Shown piece by piece: positions 50,388 through 58,025 of a DNA stretch of 64,000 nucleotides. The number at the start of each line of letters is the position of its first letter. The stretch's first letter is position 1. Origin of the DNA: Holophagales bacterium (GTDB lineage Bacteria > Acidobacteriota > Thermoanaerobaculia > UBA5066); assembly GCA_016716705.1 (NCBI GenBank), contig JADJVF010000003.1, positions 62,001 through 126,000 of the forward strand. Reading direction: 5' to 3'. The notes beneath the pieces are model-generated. The model saw only the letters and a program-made list of their open reading frames with translations, had not been told where the DNA came from and did not search any database. The position numbers and the translations under genes are program-made.

Positions 50388-50413
50388 CGCGACGCCCGCG
50401 AGGAGGCGTCGCG
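50388..50413 (+). terminator. Hairpin 1 after rpsA
   Basis: A perfect 9-base stem (CGCGACGCC / GGCGTCGCG) with an 8-base loop, 4 bases after the rpsA stop. No T-tract follows. It probably ends or protects the rpsA transcript. Confidence 0.4.
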
Positions 50414-50443
50414 GGGGGCGCTGTCGAATGCGGCGCTCCCCCC
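50413..50443 (+). promoter_or_regulatory. Hairpin 2 upstream of the HU-like gene
   Basis: GGGGGGCGC (50413-50421) can pair with GCGC-T-CCCCCC (50433-50443) around an 11-base loop with one bulged T. The same C-run is followed by the G-rich ribosome site (50444-50452), so pairing here would keep the C-run away from it. Confidence 0.35.
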
Positions 50444-50454
50444 GGGGGGAGGAG

Positions 50455-50829
50455 ATGGAACGCGACACCCAGGGCGTCAGCCGGGCTGAAGGGACGACCA
50501 CGAAGGCCGACCTCGTGGAAGAGGTCGCCCGGGCGGCCGAGCTGACGAAGAAGCAGGCCGAAGCGGTCGTCGAATCGGTGTTCCAGGGGATCATCTCTTC
50601 GCTTCGCACCGGGCAGAAGATAGAGCTCCGCGGTTTCGGAAGCTTCAAGCTTCGACAGCGCGGCGCTCGCGTCGCGCGAAACCCGAAGAAGAGCGGCGTA
50701 AAGGTCCTGGTCCCGCCGAAGCTCGTTCCTTACTTCAAGCCGGGCAAGAAGCTCAAGGAGCTGATCAACGAGGAGGCGCCGGCGCCGGAGGCGGCCTCGC
50801 TGGCGTCGCCGGCGCCCCCGGAGGAATGA
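50455..50829 (+). CDS. HU/IHF-family nucleoid DNA-binding protein
   Basis: A 124-residue histone-like protein. The core of about 15-105 has TTTKADLVEEVARAAELTKKQAE, VVESVFQGIISSLRTGQKIELRGFGSFKLRQR and the DNA-arm region ARNPKKSGVKVLVPPKLVPYFKPGKKL, with the Pro that intercalates in ARNPKK. A C-terminal Ala/Pro-rich tail of about 20 residues is not part of HU. The ATG at 50455 follows GGAGGAG; an in-frame ATG at 50428 would overlap the upstream hairpin. It is more IHF-like in the GFGSF and RNPKT-type motifs, but HU versus IHF cannot be settled. rpsA-ihfB adjacency is known in many bacteria. Confidence 0.93.
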   Translation: MERDTQGVSRAEGTTTKADLVEEVARAAELTKKQAEAVVESVFQGIISSLRTGQKIELRGFGSFKLRQRGARVARNPKKSGVKVLVPPKLVPYFKPGKKLKELINEEAPAPEAASLASPAPPEE

Positions 50830-51329
50830 ACGACGTCCTCTTCACGCCCTGGCGGATGACGTATCTGACGGGTCCCGCGCCCTCCGAGCCTTCCACCTGT
50901 CTGTTCTGCGACCTCCAGGGCCTCGGCGATACCGAGGCCCTCATCGTCCTGAGGGGAAAGCACGTCTTCGCCGTCCTGAACCGCTACCCCTACTCGAACG
51001 GCCACGTCATGGTCGCGCCGTTCGCTCACCGGGGGACCCTTCCGGAACTGACGCAGGCCGAAAGGGTGGAGCTCATGGACGTCGCTGCGCGCCTCGAGGA
51101 GACGCTCCGCGCCGAGTACTCGCCCCACGGTCTCAACGCCGGCCTGAACCTCGGCCGGTGCGCCGGGGCGGGGGTGCCCGGCCACCTGCACCTTCACCTC
51201 GTTCCCCGCTGGGACGGCGACACGAACTTCATGACGGTCCTCTCCGGAACGCGAATCGTCCCGGAGGACCTCGGCGTGACGTACGGCCGGCTCCGCGCGC
51301 GCCTCGGCACGCCGGAGGGGGGCCCCTGA
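50826..51329 (+). CDS. HIT-family nucleotide hydrolase/phosphorylase
   Basis: A 167-residue histidine-triad protein: CLFCDLQG near the N-terminus, VLRGKHVFAVLNRYPYSNGHVMVAP, and the triad GHLHLHLVPRWDGDTNF (H-x-H-x-H) with the nucleophile His. The N-terminal CxxC-type Cys pair may bind zinc. Such proteins hydrolyse dinucleoside polyphosphates or AMP-linked conjugates; AP4A phosphorylase is a common annotation for this length. The ATG overlaps the HU-gene stop. Confidence 0.9.
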   Translation: MNDVLFTPWRMTYLTGPAPSEPSTCLFCDLQGLGDTEALIVLRGKHVFAVLNRYPYSNGHVMVAPFAHRGTLPELTQAERVELMDVAARLEETLRAEYSPHGLNAGLNLGRCAGAGVPGHLHLHLVPRWDGDTNFMTVLSGTRIVPEDLGVTYGRLRARLGTPEGGP

Positions 51330-51712
51330 CCAGCGCGCCGCGCCCCACAGCTTCCCGCCTCTTCGCGGTTCTTCTCGCGCTCCTCGTCCCCGGTCTGGGG
51401 CACTTCTGGGCAGGGCGCCGGGCGCGGGGATCGGCCTACTTCCTCCTCGTGGGAGCGGCCTTCGCCACGGGACTCTCCCTTGGCGGCACCGTCGGGTCGC
51501 TGACCGTTCGGAGCCTTGGATCCTTCCTCACGACGACCGCCACCCATGCCGTCGTCGCCCCCGGCCTGCTCGTCCACGCCACCGGAAGGGAACAGGGCGA
51601 TCCCGGATCTCCGCTTTTCGAGGTCGCGATGACCTACATGATCGTCGCGGGCGTGATGAACGTGCTGCTCGCCTTCGACGCCTGGGACGTGGCGGGAGAG
51701 CGGAAACCATGA
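51326..51712 (+). CDS. Small membrane protein, DUF6677-like, possible CTG start
   Basis: A 128-residue protein with about three hydrophobic segments (FAVLLALLVPGLGHFWAGRRARG, AYFLLVGAAFATGLSL, EVAMTYMIVAGVMNVLLAF) and the PGLGHFWAGRRARG motif seen in small TM2/DUF6677-type proteins. There is no ATG, GTG or TTG in this frame before the first helix. CTG 51326 overlaps the HIT-gene stop as CTGA, copying the GTGA/TTGA pattern here, so CTG is the likely start. An alternative is an indel hiding a normal start. Function unknown. Confidence 0.6.
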   Translation: MTSAPRPTASRLFAVLLALLVPGLGHFWAGRRARGSAYFLLVGAAFATGLSLGGTVGSLTVRSLGSFLTTTATHAVVAPGLLVHATGREQGDPGSPLFEVAMTYMIVAGVMNVLLAFDAWDVAGERKP

Positions 51713-51900
51713 CGGAGAGTCCCTTCGCGGACCACTTCTTTCACCTGGTTCTGCTCGGGACGATCGTGTCGGCCTTCTTCTCCCTCCTGTGGCGCGACGA
51801 GGCTCGAGGGCGGCGGCGGTTCTTCGCGCGGATGTGGACGGCGATCGTCGGCGGCTCGCTCGCCGTGGCGTGGGCGATGTCGTTCGTCGGGGGGCGGTGA
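51709..51900 (+). CDS. Small hypothetical membrane protein
   Basis: A 63-residue protein with two predicted helices (FHLVLLGTIVSAFFSLLW and MWTAIVGGSLAVAWAMSFVG) joined by a basic loop (RRRRFFARM). The ATG overlaps the upstream stop (ATGA), and lpxB starts 5 bases after its end. I do not recognise a family. The placement between the HIT/DUF6677 genes and the lipid A genes gives no clear role. Confidence 0.6.
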   Translation: MTESPFADHFFHLVLLGTIVSAFFSLLWRDEARGRRRFFARMWTAIVGGSLAVAWAMSFVGGR

Positions 51901-51904
51901 CGCC

Positions 51905-53050
51905 GTGCGCCTCCTCATCTCGGCAGGCGAGGTCTCGGGAGACCAGCACGGCGCGGCGCTCCTGGCGGCGCTGAGGGAGCGCGTCCCCGCGCTCGAGGCC
52001 CTCGGCCTCGGAGGCGACCGTTGCGCGGCGCAGGGAATGCAGCTGCTGGCGCACCAGAAGGACCTCGCCATCATCGGCCTCGTGGAAGCCCTCGCGAAGA
52101 TCCGCTTCGCGCGCCGGCTGATCCGCGATCTGACGAAAGCCGCGACGGAGGCGCAGGTCGACGGCGCCGTCCTGATCGACTCGCCAGACTTTCACCTGCC
52201 GCTTGCACGGCGCCTCGCGAAGGCCGGAATCCCCGTCGTCTTCTACGTCTCGCCGCAGGTCTGGGCGTGGCGTAGCGGACGGGCAAAGACGCTCGCGCGC
52301 CTCGGACGAGGCATCCTCACCCTATTTCGGTTCGAGAAGCGGTGGTACGACGCTCGCGGCCTCGGCGGGCGCGTGTCGTGGGTGGGCCACCCCCTCGTCG
52401 ACGAAGCGGCGCGTGAGCTTTCGACGCCCGCGCCCGCTCTTCCGGAGGGATGCCGCCGCATCGTCCTGATGCCCGGCTCACGCGCGGGCGAGATCCGGAA
52501 ACTCCTGCCGCTCCTGCGCGACGCGGCGACGCTCCTGACGACCCGGCGGAAGGACGTCGACGTCGTTCTCGTGCGGGCCGATTCCGTTCCCGAGAGCCTG
52601 CTCCGCGAGATCGCAGGCGACGCTCTCGCAGGCTGGACGATCGTCTCGGGGCCGCACCTGGCTCTCCTCGCTGCGTCGGACGTTCTCGTGGTGGCCTCTG
52701 GAACGGCGACCGTGGAGGGTCTCCTGGCCGGAATCCCGATGGTCGTCGTCTACCGGGTCGCCACGATCAGCTACCTTCTCGGCAAGCTCCTCATAAAGGT
52801 GCCGAACGTGGCGATGGCGAACATCCTCTCGGACCCGGGCGACGGCTCGCAGACCGTCCCCGAGCTGATCCAGCGAGCCGCGACCCCCGAGCGGATCGCC
52901 GCCGAGGTGGAGCGATTCCTCTCGGACCCGGTGCGCGCCGCCGAGACCCGACGCCGTCTCGCCCTCGGGCGGGAGGATCTCGGGCCGCCGGGCGCGCCCG
53001 GCCGGACGGCCGATGCCGTCCTCGCCCTCGTCGGGAAAGGCCGCGCGTGA
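51905..53050 (+). CDS. lpxB: Lipid-A-disaccharide synthase
   Basis: A 381-residue GT19 glycosyltransferase joining UDP-2,3-diacylglucosamine to lipid X in lipid A synthesis at the inner membrane. Hallmarks are LLISAGEVSGDQHGAALL, GGDRCAAQGMQLL, LIDSPDFHLPLARRLAKAGI, YVSPQVWAWRSGR, FRFEKRWYDARGL, LMPGSRAGEIRKLLPLL, VVASGTATVEGLLAGIPMVVVYR and NVAMANILSD. GTG start at 51905. The stop overlaps the msbA-type GTG, which fits lipid A synthesis and flipping in one unit. Confidence 0.96.
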   Translation: MRLLISAGEVSGDQHGAALLAALRERVPALEALGLGGDRCAAQGMQLLAHQKDLAIIGLVEALAKIRFARRLIRDLTKAATEAQVDGAVLIDSPDFHLPLARRLAKAGIPVVFYVSPQVWAWRSGRAKTLARLGRGILTLFRFEKRWYDARGLGGRVSWVGHPLVDEAARELSTPAPALPEGCRRIVLMPGSRAGEIRKLLPLLRDAATLLTTRRKDVDVVLVRADSVPESLLREIAGDALAGWTIVSGPHLALLAASDVLVVASGTATVEGLLAGIPMVVVYRVATISYLLGKLLIKVPNVAMANILSDPGDGSQTVPELIQRAATPERIAAEVERFLSDPVRAAETRRRLALGREDLGPPGAPGRTADAVLALVGKGRA

Positions 53051-54936
53051 AGGACTTCGCGCGCCTGGCGCGCCTCTTCCGCCCGCACGCGAGGGCAGCC
53101 CTCGTCGCGGTCCTCGCGATGATCGGCGTCGCGCTCTTCACCACGCTCGTCGCCTACCTCTTCGGCCCGCTCTTCGACCAGGTCCTGTCGCCCGGACAGA
53201 CCGCGGCGGTGAAGCAGGAGCTCGCGGCCGATCCCGCGGCACGCGGCCTCGGGAAGGCGCTCGCCGCGACCGAGGAGGCGAGGAAGACGACCGTCATCCG
53301 CTGGCTCGACGACGGGCTCCTGAGCCTCCAGGGCGCGGCCGGAGTGACGGCGGAGAACAGGGGCGTCGCGCTGCCTCTCCTCCTCCTCTTGGTGTTCCTC
53401 CTGAAGAACCTGTGCGCCTTCGCGGCGGAATACCGTTTCAACGCGGTCGGGCTCGCTTTCGTGCGGGACGTCCGCCGGCTCCTCTACGAGCGCCTCCTCG
53501 GGCAGTCGGGGGCCTTCCACGCCAGGCACCCGTCCGGCGACCTCATCTCGCGCGTCACGGGGGACGTGGACCGGATCCAGAGCCTCTTCGGGACCGAGCT
53601 CGCGGACCTCGTACAGTCTGTCGCGACGATCGCCGGCCTCTCGGTCCTGGTCGTCTCGCGCTCCCCGGAGCTGACGCTCCTCGCCCTCGTCGTCGCCCCG
53701 GCAATCGTCGTCCCCGTCGTGCTGATCGCGAACCGTCTCCGGCGGATCTCGAAGGCGGGGCGCGAACGAATGGGCGACCTGACGGGCGTCCTCTCGGAGA
53801 CGCTCCGCGGACACCGCGTCGTCCAGGCCTACGGCGCGGAGCAGTACGAGGCCGGTCGTTTCGGTGAGGTGAACGAGCGGACGTTCCGCCTCCTCCGGAA
53901 GGGGGCGCGGGTGATGGCGCTCTCCTCGCCCCTCATCGAGACATCGGCGGTCCTCGTCTTTCTGGTCCTCCTCGCCTATGCCGGGAAGAAGATCGGGGCG
54001 GGGACGATGACGCTCGGCGCGTTCATCTCCTTCAGCGTCGGGCTGGTGATGATGTACCAGCCCCTCAAGCGCATCACGCGGATCAACCTCGCGCTCCAGC
54101 ACGCGCTCGCCTCCGCGAGGCGCCTCTTCGAGGTCCTCGACGAGCCGGTCCTCGTCGTCGACCGGCCGGGAGCGGCGCCGCTCGCTCCGTTCAAGAGCGG
54201 GATCCGCTTCGAGGACGTGTCGTTCGCATACCCGGGAGGGCCCGACGTGCTCTCGAACGTCGATCTCGACGTCCCGCGCGGCTCGGTCACGGCGCTCGTC
54301 GGTCCTTCGGGAGCGGGGAAGACGACCCTCGCGAACCTCCTCCCTCGCTTCATGGACGTGACCGGCGGGCGGATCGCCATCGACGGCGTCGACGTCCGCG
54401 ACGTGACGCTCGTCTCGCTGCGCGGGGCGATGGCGCTCGTGACGCAGGACGTCGTCCTGTTCGACGACACGGTTCGCCGGAACGTCGCCTACGGGCTCCC
54501 GGACGTCCCGGAGGAGCGGATTCGCGCGGCCCTCGCCGCCGCAAACGCGGTGGGGTTCGTCGATGCCCTCCCGGACGGGCTCGACACTCCCGTCGGGGAG
54601 GCCGGCGGCCGGCTCTCGGGTGGCCAGAGGCAGCGGCTCGCCATCGCGCGGGCTCTCCTGAAGGATCCGCCGATCCTCATTCTCGACGAGGCGACGTCGG
54701 CACTCGACACCGAGAGCGAGCGGGCGGTGCAGGACGCCCTCGAGCGCCTGATGGCCGGGCGAACGACGCTCGTGATCGCCCACCGCCTCTCCACGGTGAG
54801 GCGCGCGGACCTGATCGTCGTTCTCGAACGCGGCCGGCTCGTCGAGCGCGGCCGTCATGCCGAGCTCCTGGCGCTCGGAGGCGTCTACCGGAGGCTGCAC
54901 GACCTCGCGGCCTTCGAAGAGGAGAAGATCACGTGA
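53047..54936 (+). CDS. msbA: MsbA-type lipid A exporter ABC transporter
   Basis: A 629-residue half-transporter. The membrane domain of about 1-370 (VLAMIGVALFTTLVAYLFG, LLLLLVFLLKNLCAFAAEY, LALVVAPAIVVPVVLIANRL, TSAVLVFLVLLAYAG) is followed by the nucleotide-binding domain with Walker A VGPSGAGKTTLANLL, the Q-loop VTQDVVLFDD, the signature LSGGQRQRLAIARALL, Walker B PPILILDEATSALD and H-loop IAHRLSTV. An insertion of about 60 residues in the first periplasmic loop (QTAAVKQELAADPAARG on) is longer than in E. coli MsbA. The GTG overlaps lpxB. The flippase role is inferred from linkage to lpxB. Confidence 0.87.
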   Translation: MKDFARLARLFRPHARAALVAVLAMIGVALFTTLVAYLFGPLFDQVLSPGQTAAVKQELAADPAARGLGKALAATEEARKTTVIRWLDDGLLSLQGAAGVTAENRGVALPLLLLLVFLLKNLCAFAAEYRFNAVGLAFVRDVRRLLYERLLGQSGAFHARHPSGDLISRVTGDVDRIQSLFGTELADLVQSVATIAGLSVLVVSRSPELTLLALVVAPAIVVPVVLIANRLRRISKAGRERMGDLTGVLSETLRGHRVVQAYGAEQYEAGRFGEVNERTFRLLRKGARVMALSSPLIETSAVLVFLVLLAYAGKKIGAGTMTLGAFISFSVGLVMMYQPLKRITRINLALQHALASARRLFEVLDEPVLVVDRPGAAPLAPFKSGIRFEDVSFAYPGGPDVLSNVDLDVPRGSVTALVGPSGAGKTTLANLLPRFMDVTGGRIAIDGVDVRDVTLVSLRGAMALVTQDVVLFDDTVRRNVAYGLPDVPEERIRAALAAANAVGFVDALPDGLDTPVGEAGGRLSGGQRQRLAIARALLKDPPILILDEATSALDTESERAVQDALERLMAGRTTLVIAHRLSTVRRADLIVVLERGRLVERGRHAELLALGGVYRRLHDLAAFEEEKIT

Positions 54937-55802
54937 AGTCGATGTCCGGTTTCGGGCGCGCCCAGTCCGCCCTCCCCGACGGGACCCAGATCTCGATCAC
55001 CGTCCGCGGCGTCAACCACCGCTTCCTCGACCTGTCGCTGAAGATGCGGGACGACCTCGGAGCTCTCGAGGCGCCGCTGCGCAAGCTCGTCTCCTCGGCC
55101 GTCGCGCGGGGGCACGTCGACCTCTCGGTTCGGGTGTCGAAGCCGGCGGGAGGCGCGGTCTCGATCGACGGCGCCACGGCAGGCCGCTATGCCCAGGAGT
55201 GGCGGCGGCTCGCCGAGCTGAATACGCTCCCGGGCGAGCTTTCGGCGCGCGACCTGCTCTCGCTTCCGGGCGTCGTCCGCGTCGCCGAGGACGAGGCGGG
55301 CGAATCGCTCGCGACCGCGATCCTCGACGCGACGCGTGCCGCGCTCGACGACTTCGACGCGTCTCGCCGCCGCGAGGGCGAGGCGACGGCGGACGCCCTC
55401 GGGGTGATCCTCGACCGCCTGGAGTCGGGGATCGCCCGCGTTTCCGAGGCGCGAGACGGGCTGTCCGAGAGGCTCCTGGCCCAGCTTCGCGAACGGGTGG
55501 CGAAGCTGGCGGCAGGAATTCCTCTCGACGAGGCGCGCCTGGCCCAGGAGGTCGCCCTCCTGGCCGACCGCGCCGACATCACCGAGGAGATCGACCGGTT
55601 CCGGGCGCACCTCGTCGAGGCGAGACGCCTGATGGAAGGGGAGCCGGCATCGGGCAAGCGGCTCGACGTCCTCGCCCAGGAGCTTCACCGCGAGGCGAAC
55701 ACGAGCAGCCAGAAGGCGCGCGAGCTCCCGCTCACGCGCGTCCTCCTCGACCTGAAGTCGGACGTGGAGGCGCTCAAGGAACAGATCCAGAACGTGGAGT
55801 GA
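54933..55802 (+). CDS. yicC: YicC-family endoribonuclease
   Basis: A 289-residue protein with MSGFGRAQSALPDGTQISI at the start and VRGVNHRFLDLSLKMRDDL. The DUF1732 C-terminus has LAQEVALLADRADITEEIDRFRAHL, GKRLDVLAQELHREANTSSQKA and VLLDLKSDVEALKEQIQNVE. Family members are oligomeric endoribonucleases (YicC/YloC). GTG start overlaps the msbA-type stop, and yicC-gmk is a common pair. Confidence 0.93.
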   Translation: MKSMSGFGRAQSALPDGTQISITVRGVNHRFLDLSLKMRDDLGALEAPLRKLVSSAVARGHVDLSVRVSKPAGGAVSIDGATAGRYAQEWRRLAELNTLPGELSARDLLSLPGVVRVAEDEAGESLATAILDATRAALDDFDASRRREGEATADALGVILDRLESGIARVSEARDGLSERLLAQLRERVAKLAAGIPLDEARLAQEVALLADRADITEEIDRFRAHLVEARRLMEGEPASGKRLDVLAQELHREANTSSQKARELPLTRVLLDLKSDVEALKEQIQNVE

Positions 55803-56431
55803 CGTTGAGACCCGCCGGCGACCTCTTCATCGTCTCGTCCCCTTCCGGAGCCGGAAAGACGACGCTCATCCGCCGGATACTGGCCGATCCCGTGTTCGCC
55901 GGATCCATCCATTTTTCCGTCTCCCACACGACGCGAGCGCCCCGGCCTGGCGAGGTCCACGGCCGGGAGTACCACTTCGTCTCGCCGGAAGAGTTCGAGT
56001 CCCTCGTTTCCCGGGACGGATTCCTCGAGCACGCCGTCTACGACGGCCACCGGTACGGCACCTCGCGCGGCGAGGTCGAGCCCCGCATGGCGGCCGGCAT
56101 CGACGTCCTGCTCGACATCGACGTCCAGGGGGCGCGCCAGGTCCGTTCCCGCATGCCCGACGTCGTGAAGGTCTTCGTCTTTCCGCCGTCCCGGCAGGTC
56201 CTCGAGGCTCGCCTCGAGGCCCGGGGGCACAACTCTCCCGACTCCATCGTCCGTCGTCTCGCGGCGGCCGCCCGGGAGATGGGGGAGTTCGGCGAATACG
56301 ACTATGCGATAATCAACGATGTCCTCGACGCGGCCGTGGATGAATTGCGGTCCATCGTCGTGGCCCGCCGGTCGAGTCGCCGTAGACGGCAGGAACGGCT
56401 CGAGGCCATCTTGAGGACTTTTCCCGCGTGA
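55799..56431 (+). CDS. gmk: Guanylate kinase
   Basis: A 210-residue kinase converting GMP to GDP. It has IVSSPSGAGKTTLIRRIL (Walker A), VSHTTRAPRPGEVHGREYHFVS, FLEHAVYDGHRYGTSR, LLDIDVQGARQVRSRMPDVVKVFVFPPS and REMGEFGEYDYAIINDVLD. The start GTG 55799 overlaps the yicC TGA as GTGA; TTG 55805 is an alternative giving the same domain. The following rpoZ is expected. Confidence 0.95.
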   Translation: MTLRPAGDLFIVSSPSGAGKTTLIRRILADPVFAGSIHFSVSHTTRAPRPGEVHGREYHFVSPEEFESLVSRDGFLEHAVYDGHRYGTSRGEVEPRMAAGIDVLLDIDVQGARQVRSRMPDVVKVFVFPPSRQVLEARLEARGHNSPDSIVRRLAAAAREMGEFGEYDYAIINDVLDAAVDELRSIVVARRSSRRRRQERLEAILRTFPA

Positions 56432-56460
56432 CGCGGGTGATCTTGCGAACGGGAGACCAG

Positions 56461-56493
56461 ATGACGAACGAAGAGCCCGGAGCCACACGATGA
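56461..56493 (+). promoter_or_regulatory. Ten-codon upstream reading frame overlapping rpoZ
   Basis: ATG at 56461, preceded by GGGAGA, opens MTNEEPGATR and stops at TGA 56491-56493, which overlaps the rpoZ ATG (ATGA). It could be a translational-coupling leader, or the true rpoZ start if one base is missing. Confidence 0.3.
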
Positions 56494-56762
56494 CCGAATC
56501 CCCCGAAGCGACCCCGAGCGCGCCGCTGATCGAGTCGAAGTTCCGGCTCGTCCACATCGCCTCCCGACGCGCCGAGCAGCTGATGCTGGGCGCCCGCCCC
56601 AAGATCGAGACGAAGCACACGAAGTTTTCGCGCATCGCGCTCGCCGAGGTGGACGGCGGGCTCGTCAAGTGGCAGCTGGGCCAGCGCCCCGCCGAGTCCG
56701 AGGGCGAGGCGGAGGGCGTGCCGGCCGAGATGATCGATCCGCTTCCCCTCATCACGCCGTAG
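56490..56762 (+). CDS. rpoZ: DNA-directed RNA polymerase omega subunit
   Basis: A 90-residue omega subunit, which helps assembly of beta-prime and binds ppGpp in many bacteria. Core: IESKFRLVHIASRRAEQLM, LGARPKIETKHTKFSRIALAEV. The acidic C-terminal tail (ESEGEAEGVPAEM) and the short N-terminal extension (TESPEATPSAP) are typical outside Proteobacteria. ATG 56490 has GGAG 8 bases upstream. The position gmk-rpoZ-coaBC is conserved in many bacteria. Confidence 0.92.
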   Translation: MTESPEATPSAPLIESKFRLVHIASRRAEQLMLGARPKIETKHTKFSRIALAEVDGGLVKWQLGQRPAESEGEAEGVPAEMIDPLPLITP

Positions 56763-56771
56763 CGCCGCGGC

Positions 56772-58025
56772 GTGAGCGGAGGCGCCACACCGGCCCCGCG
56801 CGTCCTGCTCGGCGTCAGCGGCGGCATCGCGGCCTACAAGGCCGCCGAGATCGTCCGCCTCCTGGTGGACCGGGGGGTGGGCGTTCGCGTCCTGATGACG
56901 CCCGCCGCCCAGCGTTTCATCACCCCTCTGACGCTCTCGGTCCTCTCGAAGTCACCGGTCGTCGCCGACCTGTGGGACCCGGCGTCCGGCGCCGTGGACC
57001 ACATCGAGCTGGCGCGCTGGGGCGAGGTCCTCGCGGTGGCGCCCGCGACGGCCGACGTCCTCGCGAAGATGGCCCGCGGGATCGGCGACGAGGCCCTCTC
57101 GACCTACGCCCTCGCCCACCGGAAGGCGATCGTCGTCGCACCCGCGATGAACACCTGGATGCTGGCCCATCCCGCGACGCAGGAGAACCTCCGCATCCTG
57201 CGCGGGCGCGGCGCCGTCGTCGTCGAGCCGGAGTCGGGAGATCTCGCCTGCGGGGACGTCGGCCCCGGCCGGATGGCGGCCCCGATCCGGATCGTCGAGG
57301 CCGTCCTCGGCGCCGCCAGGGTCTCGAGGAGCCTTGCCGGGCGCCGGGTCATCGTCACCGCCGGCCCGACGCGCGAGCCGATCGACCCGGTGAGGTTCCT
57401 GACGAACCGGAGCTCGGGACGCATGGGCTACTCGCTCGCCCGCGAAGCCGAGAAGCGGGGCGCCGAGGTCGTCCTCGTCTCCGGCCCCGTCTCCATCGAT
57501 CCGCCCCCGAACGTGAGGTTCGTGAGAGTCGAGAGGACGGCGGAGATGCTCGAGGCCGTCCTCGCCGAGCTGCCGTCCGCGGACGCCCTCGTCATGGCGG
57601 CCGCGCCGGCCGACTTCCAGGCCGAGGCGTTCACGCCCCGGAAGATCAAGCGAGCGGGCGGGATTCCGGAAATCCGCCTCGCCCTCGCGCCCGACATCCT
57701 CGCGGCCGTGAGGCAGATGAGAACGGACCGCCAGGTCGTCGTGGCGTTCGCCGCAGAGACGGACGACCTCGCCGGGAACGCACGCCGGAAGCTCCTCGAC
57801 AAGGGGGCCGACCTCCTCGTCGCCAACGACGTCTCCCGTCCCGGAATCGGTTTCGACAGCGAGGAGAACGAAGTTCTCCTGCTGGCCGCCGGCGAATCGG
57901 ACCCGGTTTCCGTTCCGCGTGCGGCCAAGGCCGTCGTCGCCGCGCGCATACTCGAGCGCCTCGCCGCGCTCCTCGACGAAAGATGCCCGCACGGACTCGC
58001 CGACCCCGCCGCAACGACGCACTGA
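56772..58025 (+). CDS. coaBC: Bifunctional phosphopantothenoylcysteine decarboxylase / synthase
   Basis: A 417-residue CoA-pathway fusion. The N-terminal flavin decarboxylase (about 1-190) has LGVSGGIAAYKAAEIVR, HIELARWGEVLAVAPATADVLAK (catalytic His), APAMNTWM and LACGDVGPGRMA (catalytic Cys). The C-terminal synthase has IVTAGPTREPIDPVRFLTN, SSGRMGYSLAREAEKRGAEV, APADFQAEAFTPRKIK and VVAFAAETDDL. GTG start at 56772, 10 bases after rpoZ. Its 3' end overlaps the uracil-DNA glycosylase start by 43 bases. Confidence 0.96.
   Translation: MSGGATPAPRVLLGVSGGIAAYKAAEIVRLLVDRGVGVRVLMTPAAQRFITPLTLSVLSKSPVVADLWDPASGAVDHIELARWGEVLAVAPATADVLAKMARGIGDEALSTYALAHRKAIVVAPAMNTWMLAHPATQENLRILRGRGAVVVEPESGDLACGDVGPGRMAAPIRIVEAVLGAARVSRSLAGRRVIVTAGPTREPIDPVRFLTNRSSGRMGYSLAREAEKRGAEVVLVSGPVSIDPPPNVRFVRVERTAEMLEAVLAELPSADALVMAAAPADFQAEAFTPRKIKRAGGIPEIRLALAPDILAAVRQMRTDRQVVVAFAAETDDLAGNARRKLLDKGADLLVANDVSRPGIGFDSEENEVLLLAAGESDPVSVPRAAKAVVAARILERLAALLDERCPHGLADPAATTH

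Noticed and set aside
50438..50449. CCCCCCGGGGGG palindrome as a protein-binding operator
   Set aside because: It lies within the ribosome site and is better explained as part of the leader structure; a run of C then G is common at this GC content.
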